This document shows, piece by piece, positions 18,602 through 26,767 of a DNA stretch of 64,000 nt. The notes beneath the pieces were generated by a model. It saw only the letters and a program-made list of their open reading frames with translations, made no database searches and was not told where the DNA came from. Location: contig CANLAE010000005.1 of the NCBI GenBank assembly GCA_947488765.1, forward strand, positions 1 through 64,000. The letters run 5' to 3'. Source of the DNA: Chitinophagaceae bacterium (lineage in GTDB: Bacteria; Bacteroidota; Bacteroidia; Chitinophagales; Chitinophagaceae). Within the stretch, counting starts at the first letter, position 1. Each line of letters opens with the position of its first letter. Position numbers and translations under genes: made by a program.

Positions 18602-19873
18602 TTAAATTGTTTGATTTAAAGATAGTATTCCTTTGTTAATTGTGCCTATAATGTTGCCATTTAATTGTTTGTTGGCAAAAGGTGTATTAAAGGATTTACT
18701 CAAATTATTTGATTCTGTTAATGTTGAATTTCCTGTTCTGCTGAACAAAGTCAATTCAGCAATTGCACCCTCTTCAATAATTACATTAGGCAAATTAAAA
18801 ATGATACGGGCATTACTGCTGAATAATTGGGTTAATTTTTCATTGCTTAATTCGGGCAAAACTGTTTGTAAAGCAGTAAAGGTTGTTTGTAAATCAATCA
18901 TACCAAATGAAGCATTTTGAAACTCACAAACCTTATTGTCCCAATCTTGTGGAGCATGATGAGAAGCAATACAGTCAATAGTTCCATCTGTAACAGCATT
19001 TCTCAAAGCCATCATATCTGCATGGCTTCTTAATGGCGGATTTACTTTCAAATTGGTATCGTAGTTTAAAATATCTTCTTCACAAAAGAACAAATGATAA
19101 GGAGTTACGCTGCAAGTAATATTCAATCCTTCAGCTTTTGCCTGTTGAATCATTTCAATACTTTTTGCAGTACTGATGCCTGTGATATGTAATTTACTGT
19201 TGGTATATCTAAGTAGCTCAATGTCTCTTTGAATCATTAAATGTTCACCTATAGATGGAATTCCTTGTAATCCCATTTGTGTAGAATGGATTCCTTCATT
19301 TATCAAACCATGTTTGCCAATTGTTGCATCAATAGGCATTTGTATAATGGTAGTATTTGTTGCTTTGATGTATTGCAAAGCTTTTAATACCAATTCCGCA
19401 TTTTGAACAGGTTTCAAACCATCAGTGAAAGCAATCGCACCGCTGTTTTGCATGTCGTACATTTCAGCAAGTTCTTTGCCTTCAATATTTTTTGTAATGG
19501 CACCTAAAGGATAAATATTGATTGGTAAATGTTGATTGGCATTTACAATATATTCAACTTGCGATTTTGTAGCAACAACTGGGTTGGTATTGGGTAAAGT
19601 AAACACGCTAGTATATCCTCCGGCTAATGCAGTTGCAGCGCCTGAGTTGAGGGTTTCTTTAAATTCATATCCAGGATCACAAAAGTTTGAAAAAATATCT
19701 ACCCAACCTGGTGATAATATTTGGTTTTCACCTGATACTATTTTATCGGCTTCAACAATAATGTTGTCATCAATTTTTGCTACAATACCATTTGAAATAA
19801 AAACATCTTTTACCAAGCCATTGTATGGACTTTTAGAGTCGGAGATTGTAATCTTCTTTAATACAATATTCAT
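18602..19873 (-). CDS. pyrC: Dihydroorotase-like amidohydrolase, metal ligands lost
   Basis: This 423-residue protein aligns along its full length with type I dihydroorotases (PNTNPV, the conserved GIST-like strand, KVNPPLRS). The catalytic motifs are degenerate. The DxHxHxR metal site reads D59-I-F-S-N-F-C65, the second His of HxxHxST is Gly (HITGIST), PHHL is PYHL, and the TDHAPH aspartate site is SHHAPQ. It may therefore be a non-catalytic partner of pyrimidine biosynthesis, as PyrC' proteins are in some bacteria, or have another activity. ATG 19873 is chosen over the TTG 24 bases upstream. It is the first gene of the unit with DUF4199 and GT2. Confidence 0.82.
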   Translation of the reverse strand: MNIVLKKITISDSKSPYNGLVKDVFISNGIVAKIDDNIIVEADKIVSGENQILSPGWVDIFSNFCDPGYEFKETLNSGAATALAGGYTSVFTLPNTNPVVATKSQVEYIVNANQHLPINIYPLGAITKNIEGKELAEMYDMQNSGAIAFTDGLKPVQNAELVLKALQYIKATNTTIIQMPIDATIGKHGLINEGIHSTQMGLQGIPSIGEHLMIQRDIELLRYTNSKLHITGISTAKSIEMIQQAKAEGLNITCSVTPYHLFFCEEDILNYDTNLKVNPPLRSHADMMALRNAVTDGTIDCIASHHAPQDWDNKVCEFQNASFGMIDLQTTFTALQTVLPELSNEKLTQLFSSNARIIFNLPNVIIEEGAIAELTLFSRTGNSTLTESNNLSKSFNTPFANKQLNGNIIGTINKGILSLNQTI

Positions 19874-19965
19874 GTACAGGTTGAAAATTTTGTGCAATAT
19901 ACTTTTAAAATTTTTATTAGCTATTATATTTGTATTCCTTATTTTTTAAATGATTTTATAGGTTA

Positions 19966-20040
19966 CGGGTGGTGGCGCAGCCCGGTAGCGTACTTGCATG
20001 GGGTGCAAGGGGTCGCTGGTTCGAATCCAGTCCACCCCGA
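19966..20040 (+). tRNA. tRNA-Pro (anticodon GGG)
   Basis: The cloverleaf can be folded by eye. The D-stem is GCGC/GCGT, and the anticodon stem CTTGC/GCAAG closes loop ATGGGGT with anticodon GGG at 20000-20002. The T-arm is GCTGG-TTCGAAT-CCAGT. The acceptor stem is odd: 19967-19972 (GGGTGG) pairs with 20032-20037, but C19966 then faces an extra C20038 before G20039. CCA is not encoded. A strong terminator follows at once. Confidence 0.93.
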
Positions 20041-20042
20041 CA

Positions 20043-20088
20043 TTACTTCCAAAAAGACAATCTTGCAAGAGATTGTCTTTTTGTTTTT
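20043..20088 (+). terminator. Rho-independent terminator of tRNA-Pro; copy 1 of a 46-bp direct repeat
   Basis: The 13-bp stem AAAAAGACAATCT / AGATTGTCTTTTT closes a TGCAAG loop and is followed by T-rich sequence, a strong terminator. The 46 bases recur with a single mismatch at 24770-24815, so this element brackets the FISUMP/T9SS segment. Confidence 0.9.
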
Positions 20089-20305
20089 CGGCTAAAACCC
20101 TTGATTCTATTGCGATTTAACTGAAAAATATATTGACTCGATAGGTTAGAACTCGGTCGTTTTGCTTGTCATATATCAAGTCCTTTAAAACCAGCAAATA
20201 TTGTAATAGCAGTATGTGTAGGGTATTTGGCAGAAAAGTAAACTTAAGAAAATATTTTTCGGATTGAAAAATTAGTATTTTCGCAAATTCAAAAAAAAAC
20301 AATAA

Positions 20306-21169
20306 GTGAAATATCAATTTATTTTTATTCTTACAATTTTAGTTACCCAAAGTGCTTATGCCCAATTAGGTATTGGCACTGCTACTCCACATGCTTCTGC
20401 AAAATTGGACGTGTCAAGTACATCTAAAGGTTTTTTACCGCCGAGAATGACTGATGCACAAAAAACCGCCATAACATCACCTGCAGCCGGCTTAACACTT
20501 TGGTGCACAAATTGTGGATCAACAGGAGAAATGCAGGTGTACAATGGCTCGTCTTGGACAAATATGGCAGGTGGCGCTGCGAGTCCGGCCTTTGTTTGCG
20601 GTTCGTCAACGGTAACATTTACCTATAATGGTGCTTCTGTAACATATGGTACAGTTAGCAGTACTGGATCTAAATGTTGGCTCGACCGTAACTTAGGTGC
20701 CACACAAGTGGCCACAAGCACATCAGATGCAGCATCTTACGGAGATTTATTCCAATGGGGAAGAGGTGCAGATGGCCATCAAATTAGCACATCTACTACC
20801 ACCACTTCTCTTTCAACTACCGACGCTCCTGGAAATGCGCTTTTTATTAAAGTTTTATCTACAAATCCTCCTAATGATTGGCGCAATCCTCAGAATAATA
20901 ATTTATGGCAGGGTGTAAATGGCCTAAATAACCCTTGCCCATTTGGGTTTCGATTGCCAACCTCTACAGAGTTAATTGCAGAACGTACAAGTTGGACTAG
21001 CAATAATGCCGCAGGCGCATTCGCTTCAACACTTAAATTATCAATGACAATTGGCCGCAATAGTAATGATGATGGATTCTTCGGTGGGCAAACTTACGGC
21101 TACTATAACCAGTCCTGCAACTGCACTTTTGGTGTACAATACTGCCACAGCGGGAACCTCTCCAAATAA
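20306..21169 (+). CDS. FISUMP-domain exported protein, C-terminally truncated
   Basis: The 287-residue reading frame starts with GTG and a signal peptide (ending AYAQ). An N-terminal stretch typical of Bacteroidota surface proteins follows (KLDVSSTSKGFLPPRM, ITSPAAGL), then a Fib_succ_major (FISUMP) domain from about residue 115 (CWLDRNLGATQVATS, DLFQWGRGADGHQ, NPCPFGFRLPT). The domain breaks off after about residue 255. The last ~29 codons have a composition unlike the family and read through the start of the next gene in another frame. The missing end (the YWTSTVSGT to GRSVRCIKD part) is present in the second copy. This is probably a relic of a deletion fusing two tandem paralogs. Confidence 0.75.
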   Translation: MKYQFIFILTILVTQSAYAQLGIGTATPHASAKLDVSSTSKGFLPPRMTDAQKTAITSPAAGLTLWCTNCGSTGEMQVYNGSSWTNMAGGAASPAFVCGSSTVTFTYNGASVTYGTVSSTGSKCWLDRNLGATQVATSTSDAASYGDLFQWGRGADGHQISTSTTTTSLSTTDAPGNALFIKVLSTNPPNDWRNPQNNNLWQGVNGLNNPCPFGFRLPTSTELIAERTSWTSNNAAGAFASTLKLSMTIGRNSNDDGFFGGQTYGYYNQSCNCTFGVQYCHSGNLSK

Positions 21170-22154
21170 TGTAACTCCAGGTTTTTATTTTTATTCAGGT
21201 GCTGCTTGGGTTCGTCTGGTAACACATACAGATAATGTTACCAATGTTACCGGTACAGTAGCAGTGGCTAATGGGGGTACTGGTGCCACAACCCTTACAG
21301 CGAATAATGTTTTATTAGGTAATGGAACTAGTTCATTGCAAGTAGTAGCTCCTGGGTCGATTGGCAATGTATTAACGTCTAATGGAACAACTTGGACCTC
21401 TGCTGCAGCAAGTGGTGGTTTGCCAACAACAGGAAATACAGCTGGTGATATGCTTTATTGGAATGGAACAGTATGGGTTAAGGTACCAACAGGAACTAAC
21501 GGGAAGACTTTAACCTTTATTAATAATGTGCCAACTTGGTATGGTGGAAACGGGACCGTAGTTTCAACAACTGGAAAAATTTGGATGGATCGTAATTTAG
21601 GTGCTAGTAGGGTTGCCACAAGCAGTACTGATTACTTATCGTATGGAAGTATTTATCAATGGGGCCGAGGGAATGATGGGCATCAATTAATCAATTTCAC
21701 AAGTGCAACAGCAGGGTCAGGAATAAATGCCACTGTCACGACTTTGTCAACAACAGACATACCAGGTAATTCATCATTTATTGGAGCATGTCCTGGAACT
21801 AACAACTATGATTGGCGCAGTGTGAAAAACGATCTTTTATGGCAAGGGGTAAATGGAATAAACAATCCCTGTCCAAGTGATTACCGTTTGCCAACAGAAT
21901 CAGAATGGGTTGCTGAATATGCAACTTGGGCAGCTTATTCAAGTGGAGCTTTTTCTTCAGCCCTTAAGCTAACTATTGGTGGAGTCCGAAGCTGTTGTGG
22001 TGGTGGGCTTGAGGTTACGGGTACTGGTGGTATGTATTGGACTAGTACGGTGTCTGGAACTCAAGCAAAAACACTCGCAATTGGGTCTAGTACAACTACA
22101 ACGGGTAATTCAAATCGAGCGGACGGACGTTCTGTACGTTGTATAAAGGATTAA
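21051..22154 (+). pseudogene. FISUMP-domain protein fragment missing its N-terminus
   Basis: This reading frame gives 367 residues but lacks a signal peptide. Recognisable sequence begins near base 21090 with TATITSPATALLVYNT, the counterpart of the ITSPAAGL region at about residue 55 of the upstream gene. It then has a Gly/Thr-rich tail-fibre-like stretch (GTVAVANGGTGATTL) and a complete FISUMP domain (IWMDRNLGASRVATS to DGRSVRCIKD). It overlaps the upstream gene in a different frame and has no plausible translation start. It therefore looks like the 3' part of a second FISUMP gene. A sequencing frameshift joining both into one protein is the alternative. Confidence 0.65.
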
Positions 22155-22310
22155 AAATTTAAATCAAAACATAAAAACAGTTTAAATATAATAATATTTA
22201 TCACAGTTGATAACCTTGTACAAACTTTAAGCGTTAGTTTATAAATTTATTAGAAAATTAAATAAAACAATTATGTTTGCATAATAATATTTGCATATAA
22301 AATAAACACT

Positions 22311-24467
22311 ATGAAAAAATTAATTTTTTGCGTTCCACTTCTTATTTTTTCTTTTGGTGCAAAAGCACAGTTTTATTTGAGTTCGGGAGAGACAATCACT
22401 GTTCCCACTTCAAATGACTTTTTCTTACAAGAGGATTTGATTAATGGAGGTACAATTATCCACCTTACCATTAATGGGAGTAATGCACTAAACATTAGTG
22501 GAACAGGTACTATTAATAATTTAATTGTAAACAAAGCATCAGGTACAGCAACTTGTACCGGTGGTATGCAAACTATTACAGGCATTTATACACCAACATC
22601 GGGTGTATTGGCTGCAAATAATTATTTAAAGCTGCGCTCTAATGCTACAGCAACTGCTCAGGTAGCAGCAGGCTCTTCATCGGGTGGTTATATTACTGGT
22701 AATGTAAATGTAGAAAGATACATTCCAGCCAAACGAGCTTGGCGATTTTTAACTTCCCCACTAATCGGTAGTAGTAATAATAGTATTTTTTACAACTGGC
22801 AAAACAATGACCAGATAATAAGTAATTATGGATTAGAAATTTGGTCAGCTACCAGTGGAGTTGCTGATCCAAGTAGTACTAATTCAGGTATGGCAATTGG
22901 TGGTTCATATATTAAACAATACAATAGTGCAACAAATGGCTGGGATGTTTTAACTAATACCAATACCAGCACCTTATTTGATGCTACAACTAATAAAGCA
23001 TATTCTATTTTTGTAATAGCACCTTACAATAATGGGAATACCTATCACAATTCAACCGCAGTTGTTACCACAATAAATGCCACAGGTACCTTAATCCAAG
23101 GTACACATACTAAAAGTTTAGGTACAGCTACAGCGGGTCAATATTTTTTAGTAGGCAACCCTTATGCAAGTGCTGTAAGCCCTGCAACTATATCACTTAC
23201 AAATCTTGCCAGCAATTTTTACATGTGGGATCCCAATTGTGCTGGTACCTATAATGTAGGTCAATACAATACTTATAATAGAACAGCAGCAACCTACTCT
23301 TTAGTCACCAATTCAGATGCAGGAACTGTGTATACCAATACTACACCCATTCAAAGCGGCCAGGCATTTTTTGTGCAAGCTGATGCAGCTGCTGCAACAG
23401 CTATTACCTTTAGCGAAACTGATAAAGTAAGCGGCAGTACCAATGTATTTAGAACAACTAGCACCGATGTTCAAACACTGCGCCATACATTAAAGAAAAG
23501 CATTAACGGAGTAGTAACCAATATAGACGGGGCATTGGGTATTTTCTACAATGGCGCCAATGCAGCAGTTGATTACAATGATGCAGCTAAGTTTAGCAAC
23601 AGCACCGAGAACATTGTATTAAGAAGAGCCAATGGCAGCTATGCAATTGAAGAAAGACCATTGGTAACAGAGAATGATACTTTGTTTGTAAGATTGACCA
23701 ATACACAACAGTCTGCTTACACCTTAGAGTTAACAGGTGAAAACTTTACGAATACACCGGGTTTAACAGCAACCTTAAAAGATGCTTATACCAATACCAA
23801 TTTGCCATTAAGCATTACCGATACCAACAGGTACAACTTTGCAGTAGATGCAAATGCAGCAAGTACCGGTGATAGATTTATGATTGTGTTTAAAACCAAT
23901 GGTACATTACCGGTACAATTTACCCATATCAATGCTACTCAAAAAGGAGCATCGGTACAAGTAGATTGGAAAGTAGCTACCGAGCAAAACATCAAACAGT
24001 ATGTGGTAGAGAAAAGCACCAATGGCATAAACTTTACAGCAATTGCAACACAAGTAGCTAATAATATTAACAACAGCAGTTACACTGCAATGGACAATAG
24101 TCCAATCAATGGCAGCAACTACTACCGAATATTAAGTACCGACAATAATGGTAAACATCAGTACAGCAATGTAGCAGTGGTGAAAATTGGTGGCAAGCAA
24201 AGTAGTATTAGCGTGTATCCAAATCCAATAGCAGGCAATGTGATGAATTTGCAATTAGAAAATATAGCTAAAGGCAATTACACCATACAATTGGTAAATA
24301 CCCAGGGCAGTGTAGTAATGCAAACCAAATTACAACATGCAGGCGGCAGTGGTACGCAAAGCATTGATTTGCCAGGTAATTTAAGTAACGGTAATTATGT
24401 GTTGAAAGCAGTAGATGAGAAAGGAGTGGTGTTTACAGAGAAAGTAGTTTTAAGTAGTAAGTTTTAA
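22311..24467 (+). CDS. T9SS-targeted secreted protein of unknown function
   Basis: This 718-residue exported protein has a signal peptide (1-19, ending AKAQ) and a Ser/Thr/Asn-rich body. The segment VERYIPAKRAWRFLTSPLI is common in Bacteroidota surface proteins. An FN3-like module follows (VDWKVATEQNIKQYVVEKS ... YYRILSTDNNGK) and a C-terminal type A T9SS sorting domain from about residue 635 (SVYPNPIAGN ... GNYVLKAVDEKG). It should be secreted through the outer membrane and cell-surface attached or released. No enzymatic motif was seen. The 3' end contains a 14-bp tandem repeat that includes the stop codon. Confidence 0.85.
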   Translation: MKKLIFCVPLLIFSFGAKAQFYLSSGETITVPTSNDFFLQEDLINGGTIIHLTINGSNALNISGTGTINNLIVNKASGTATCTGGMQTITGIYTPTSGVLAANNYLKLRSNATATAQVAAGSSSGGYITGNVNVERYIPAKRAWRFLTSPLIGSSNNSIFYNWQNNDQIISNYGLEIWSATSGVADPSSTNSGMAIGGSYIKQYNSATNGWDVLTNTNTSTLFDATTNKAYSIFVIAPYNNGNTYHNSTAVVTTINATGTLIQGTHTKSLGTATAGQYFLVGNPYASAVSPATISLTNLASNFYMWDPNCAGTYNVGQYNTYNRTAATYSLVTNSDAGTVYTNTTPIQSGQAFFVQADAAAATAITFSETDKVSGSTNVFRTTSTDVQTLRHTLKKSINGVVTNIDGALGIFYNGANAAVDYNDAAKFSNSTENIVLRRANGSYAIEERPLVTENDTLFVRLTNTQQSAYTLELTGENFTNTPGLTATLKDAYTNTNLPLSITDTNRYNFAVDANAASTGDRFMIVFKTNGTLPVQFTHINATQKGASVQVDWKVATEQNIKQYVVEKSTNGINFTAIATQVANNINNSSYTAMDNSPINGSNYYRILSTDNNGKHQYSNVAVVKIGGKQSSISVYPNPIAGNVMNLQLENIAKGNYTIQLVNTQGSVVMQTKLQHAGGSGTQSIDLPGNLSNGNYVLKAVDEKGVVFTEKVVLSSKF

Positions 24468-24486
24468 GTAATAAGTTTTAAGTAAT
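24445..24486 (+). repeat. Three tandem copies of a 14-bp unit at the T9SS gene 3' end
   Basis: The unit AAGTTTTAAGTAAT occurs twice exactly (24459-24472, 24473-24486) and once with two changes (24445-24458). The stop codon TAA of the T9SS gene at 24465-24467 lies inside it. The unit is not a multiple of three, but the stop codon near the repeat start limits its effect to the last few residues. Confidence 0.8.
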
Positions 24487-24497
24487 AAATTAAAAAA

Positions 24498-24704
24498 ATG
24501 AAAAATAAGTTTTCAATAATTCTTGCATCGTGCTTTGTAATAATTATTTTATTGGTAATGCCTTCAATATTACATGCACAACCAATTGATCCTGGTGTAG
24601 ATCCTGCACCAATAGACGGTGGTGCAAGTATTGTTGCTGCTGCATGTGCAGGGTATTTGGCAAAAAGAAAAAATACTTTAAATAGAAAAAAAAGGGATAA
24701 TTAA
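24498..24704 (+). CDS. Small exported protein with C-terminal PIDGG-helix-basic signal
   Basis: This 68-residue protein has an N-terminal signal peptide (about 1-27, ending LHAQ), a short Pro/Asp-rich stretch DPGVDPAPIDGG, a small hydrophobic segment (ASIVAAACAGYLA) and a Lys/Arg-rich end (KRKNTLNRKKR). This motif-helix-basic layout is the pattern of a C-terminal sorting signal. Bacteroidota small proteins with PIDGG ends have been named PID-CTERM. No partner sortase is visible here. It follows the T9SS gene by 30 bases. Confidence 0.65.
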   Translation: MKNKFSIILASCFVIIILLVMPSILHAQPIDPGVDPAPIDGGASIVAAACAGYLAKRKNTLNRKKRDN

Positions 24705-24769
24705 GATTATAAAACATCTTGATTGTTATGATATTTCTTTTTCTTTAAATGAAGCAAAATATTCTAACG

Positions 24770-24815
24770 TTACTTCAAAAAAGACAATCTTGCAAGAGAT
24801 TGTCTTTTTGTTTTT
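24770..24815 (+). terminator. Rho-independent terminator; copy 2 of the 46-bp direct repeat
   Basis: The same hairpin and T-tract as at 20043-20088, with one difference in 46 bases (position eight is A here, C there). It would terminate transcripts from the PID-motif gene. Confidence 0.88.
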
Positions 24816-25034
24816 TGATGAAATTCTTTGATGCAAAAATAATTTCAAATACACTTGTAGAATCAGTTTTTTATTTGAAACTTTTTGTCATTACTCCAAA
24901 AAACTATATGCACTTTTTTGCCGTAGCTGTTTGCCTATAAATAATCAATATAAAAACCACTTCAATAAAATATCTATAATTGAAAAAATAGATTGCAACT
25001 GAAGGCTTATTTTTGTTACAATAACAACAATGAT
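24816..25034. other. Intergenic stretch before glnS
   Basis: With the terminator just upstream it makes a 330-base region without a convincing gene. A 63-codon open frame here starts upstream of the terminator hairpin and has no family features. It presumably carries the glnS promoter, but I cannot place one with confidence. Confidence 0.5.
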
Positions 25035-26696
25035 ATGAGTGAAGAAAAGAGTTTAAATTTTATAGAAGAAATTATTGAACAAGATTTGGCAAGTGGTAAA
25101 TATAGCAGTATCCATACTCGCTTTCCGCCGGAGCCAAATGGTTATTTACATATTGGACATGCCAAAAGTATTTGCCTCAATTTCGGATTAGCCAATAAAT
25201 ATGGTGGCAAGGTGAATCTTAGATTTGATGATACAAATCCTACTACAGAAGATACAGAATATGTACAAAGTATTAAAGCTGATGTACAATGGTTGGGTTT
25301 TAACTGGACTTCTGAATTATATACTTCAGATTATTTTGAACAATTGTATGAATTTGCTGTAAGCCTTATCAATAAAGGATTGGCATATGTTGACGATAGT
25401 ACAAGTGAAGTAATTGCAACACAAAAAGGAACGCCTACTCAACCCGGAATAAGAAATGAATTTTCTAATAGAACGGTTGCAGAAAATTTGGATTTGTTTA
25501 TTGCAATGCGTGCTGGAAAATATAAAGATGGCGAAAAAGTATTGCGTGCAAAAGTAGATATGAATAGTCCGAACATGCACATGAGAGATCCTATTATTTA
25601 TCGAATAAAACATGCACACCATCATCGCAGTGGAGATGCCTGGTGCATTTACCCGATGTATGATTTTGCACACGGACAAAGTGATGCAATAGAACAAATT
25701 ACCCATTCTATTTGTACACTAGAATTTATTCCGCATCGTGAATTGTACAACTGGTTTATTCAGCAATTAAATATTTTCCCATCGCATCAATATGAATTTG
25801 CACGTTTAAATATGACTTACACTGTCATGAGCAAACGAAAATTATTACAGTTGGTGCAGGATAATTGTGTTACTGCATGGGATGATCCTCGCATGCCTAC
25901 TATCAGTGCAATGAGAAGAAGGGGTTACCCTGCAGCAGCTATTCGTGAATTTTGTGATAAGATCGGAATTGCCAAACGTGAGAACTTAATTGATATTGGA
26001 TTACTTGAATTTTGTGTTCGTGAAAACTTAAACAAAACAGCACAACGCAGAATGGTTGTTTTTGATCCATTGAAAGTAGTGATCACCAATTATGAAGCTG
26101 CAGAAGAAATATTGTTGAGTGAAAATAATCCCGAAGATGAACATGGTGGAAGCCGTGAAGTGCCTTTCAGCCGTGCGTTGTACATAGAACGTGATGATTT
26201 TATGGAAGTGGCACCTAAGAAATATTTCAGGCTTGCACCAGGTCAAATGGTTCGTTTAAAAAGTGCTTATATTATTCAATGCAACGAAGTAATTAAAGAT
26301 GCTGAAGGTAATGTTACAGAAGTGCATTGTACTTATATTCCAGAAAGCAGAAGTGGCAATGATACCAGTGGTATTCATGTAAAAGGAACGCTACATTGGG
26401 TAAGTATTGCACATGCTGTTATTGCTGAAGTGAGAATGTATGATAGGTTATTTACTGTAGAAAATGTAGCTGAAGCGGAAGGTGATTTTAAATCATACAT
26501 CAATCCGCAATCTTTACAAGTGATTGAAAAAGTATATGCAGAACCTGCTTTGAAAAATACAACATTCGAAGATAGACATCAATTTATACGCAAAGGATAT
26601 TTTTGTTTAGATGCAGTAAGTTCACCTGATAAATTAGTATTCAATCGTACTGTAACATTAAAAGATACCTGGGCTAAAGAAGTTAAAAAAGTATAG
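25035..26696 (+). CDS. glnS: Glutaminyl-tRNA synthetase
   Basis: This class I enzyme charges tRNA-Gln with glutamine. The HIGH motif is at residues 39-42 (HIGHAKS), with the family segment FPPEPNGYLHIGH before it. The KMSKS equivalent is VMSKRKL. RFDDTNPTTED and AIREFCDKIG are typical GlnRS stretches that separate it from GluRS. The 553-residue length matches the family, with anticodon-binding beta-barrels at the C-terminus. ATG 25035 (MSEEKSL) is chosen over an upstream TTG because conserved sequence starts there. Confidence 0.96.
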   Translation: MSEEKSLNFIEEIIEQDLASGKYSSIHTRFPPEPNGYLHIGHAKSICLNFGLANKYGGKVNLRFDDTNPTTEDTEYVQSIKADVQWLGFNWTSELYTSDYFEQLYEFAVSLINKGLAYVDDSTSEVIATQKGTPTQPGIRNEFSNRTVAENLDLFIAMRAGKYKDGEKVLRAKVDMNSPNMHMRDPIIYRIKHAHHHRSGDAWCIYPMYDFAHGQSDAIEQITHSICTLEFIPHRELYNWFIQQLNIFPSHQYEFARLNMTYTVMSKRKLLQLVQDNCVTAWDDPRMPTISAMRRRGYPAAAIREFCDKIGIAKRENLIDIGLLEFCVRENLNKTAQRRMVVFDPLKVVITNYEAAEEILLSENNPEDEHGGSREVPFSRALYIERDDFMEVAPKKYFRLAPGQMVRLKSAYIIQCNEVIKDAEGNVTEVHCTYIPESRSGNDTSGIHVKGTLHWVSIAHAVIAEVRMYDRLFTVENVAEAEGDFKSYINPQSLQVIEKVYAEPALKNTTFEDRHQFIRKGYFCLDAVSSPDKLVFNRTVTLKDTWAKEVKKV

Positions 26697-26767
26697 GTTT
26701 TTATTTTACAGTAATATTCATTTCATTATTTGTTGAAAAAAAATCAACCAAGTATTACCATACAAAC

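Noticed and set aside
20043-24815. Integrative element with attL/attR at tRNA-Pro
   Set aside because: The flanking repeat is a terminator and not the tRNA 3' end, and there is no integrase, relaxase or phage gene inside. It is kept only as a repeat-bounded segment.
24749-24940. 63-codon open frame after the PID-motif gene
   Set aside because: It runs through the terminator hairpin, has no family features or signal and appears by chance in AT-rich DNA.
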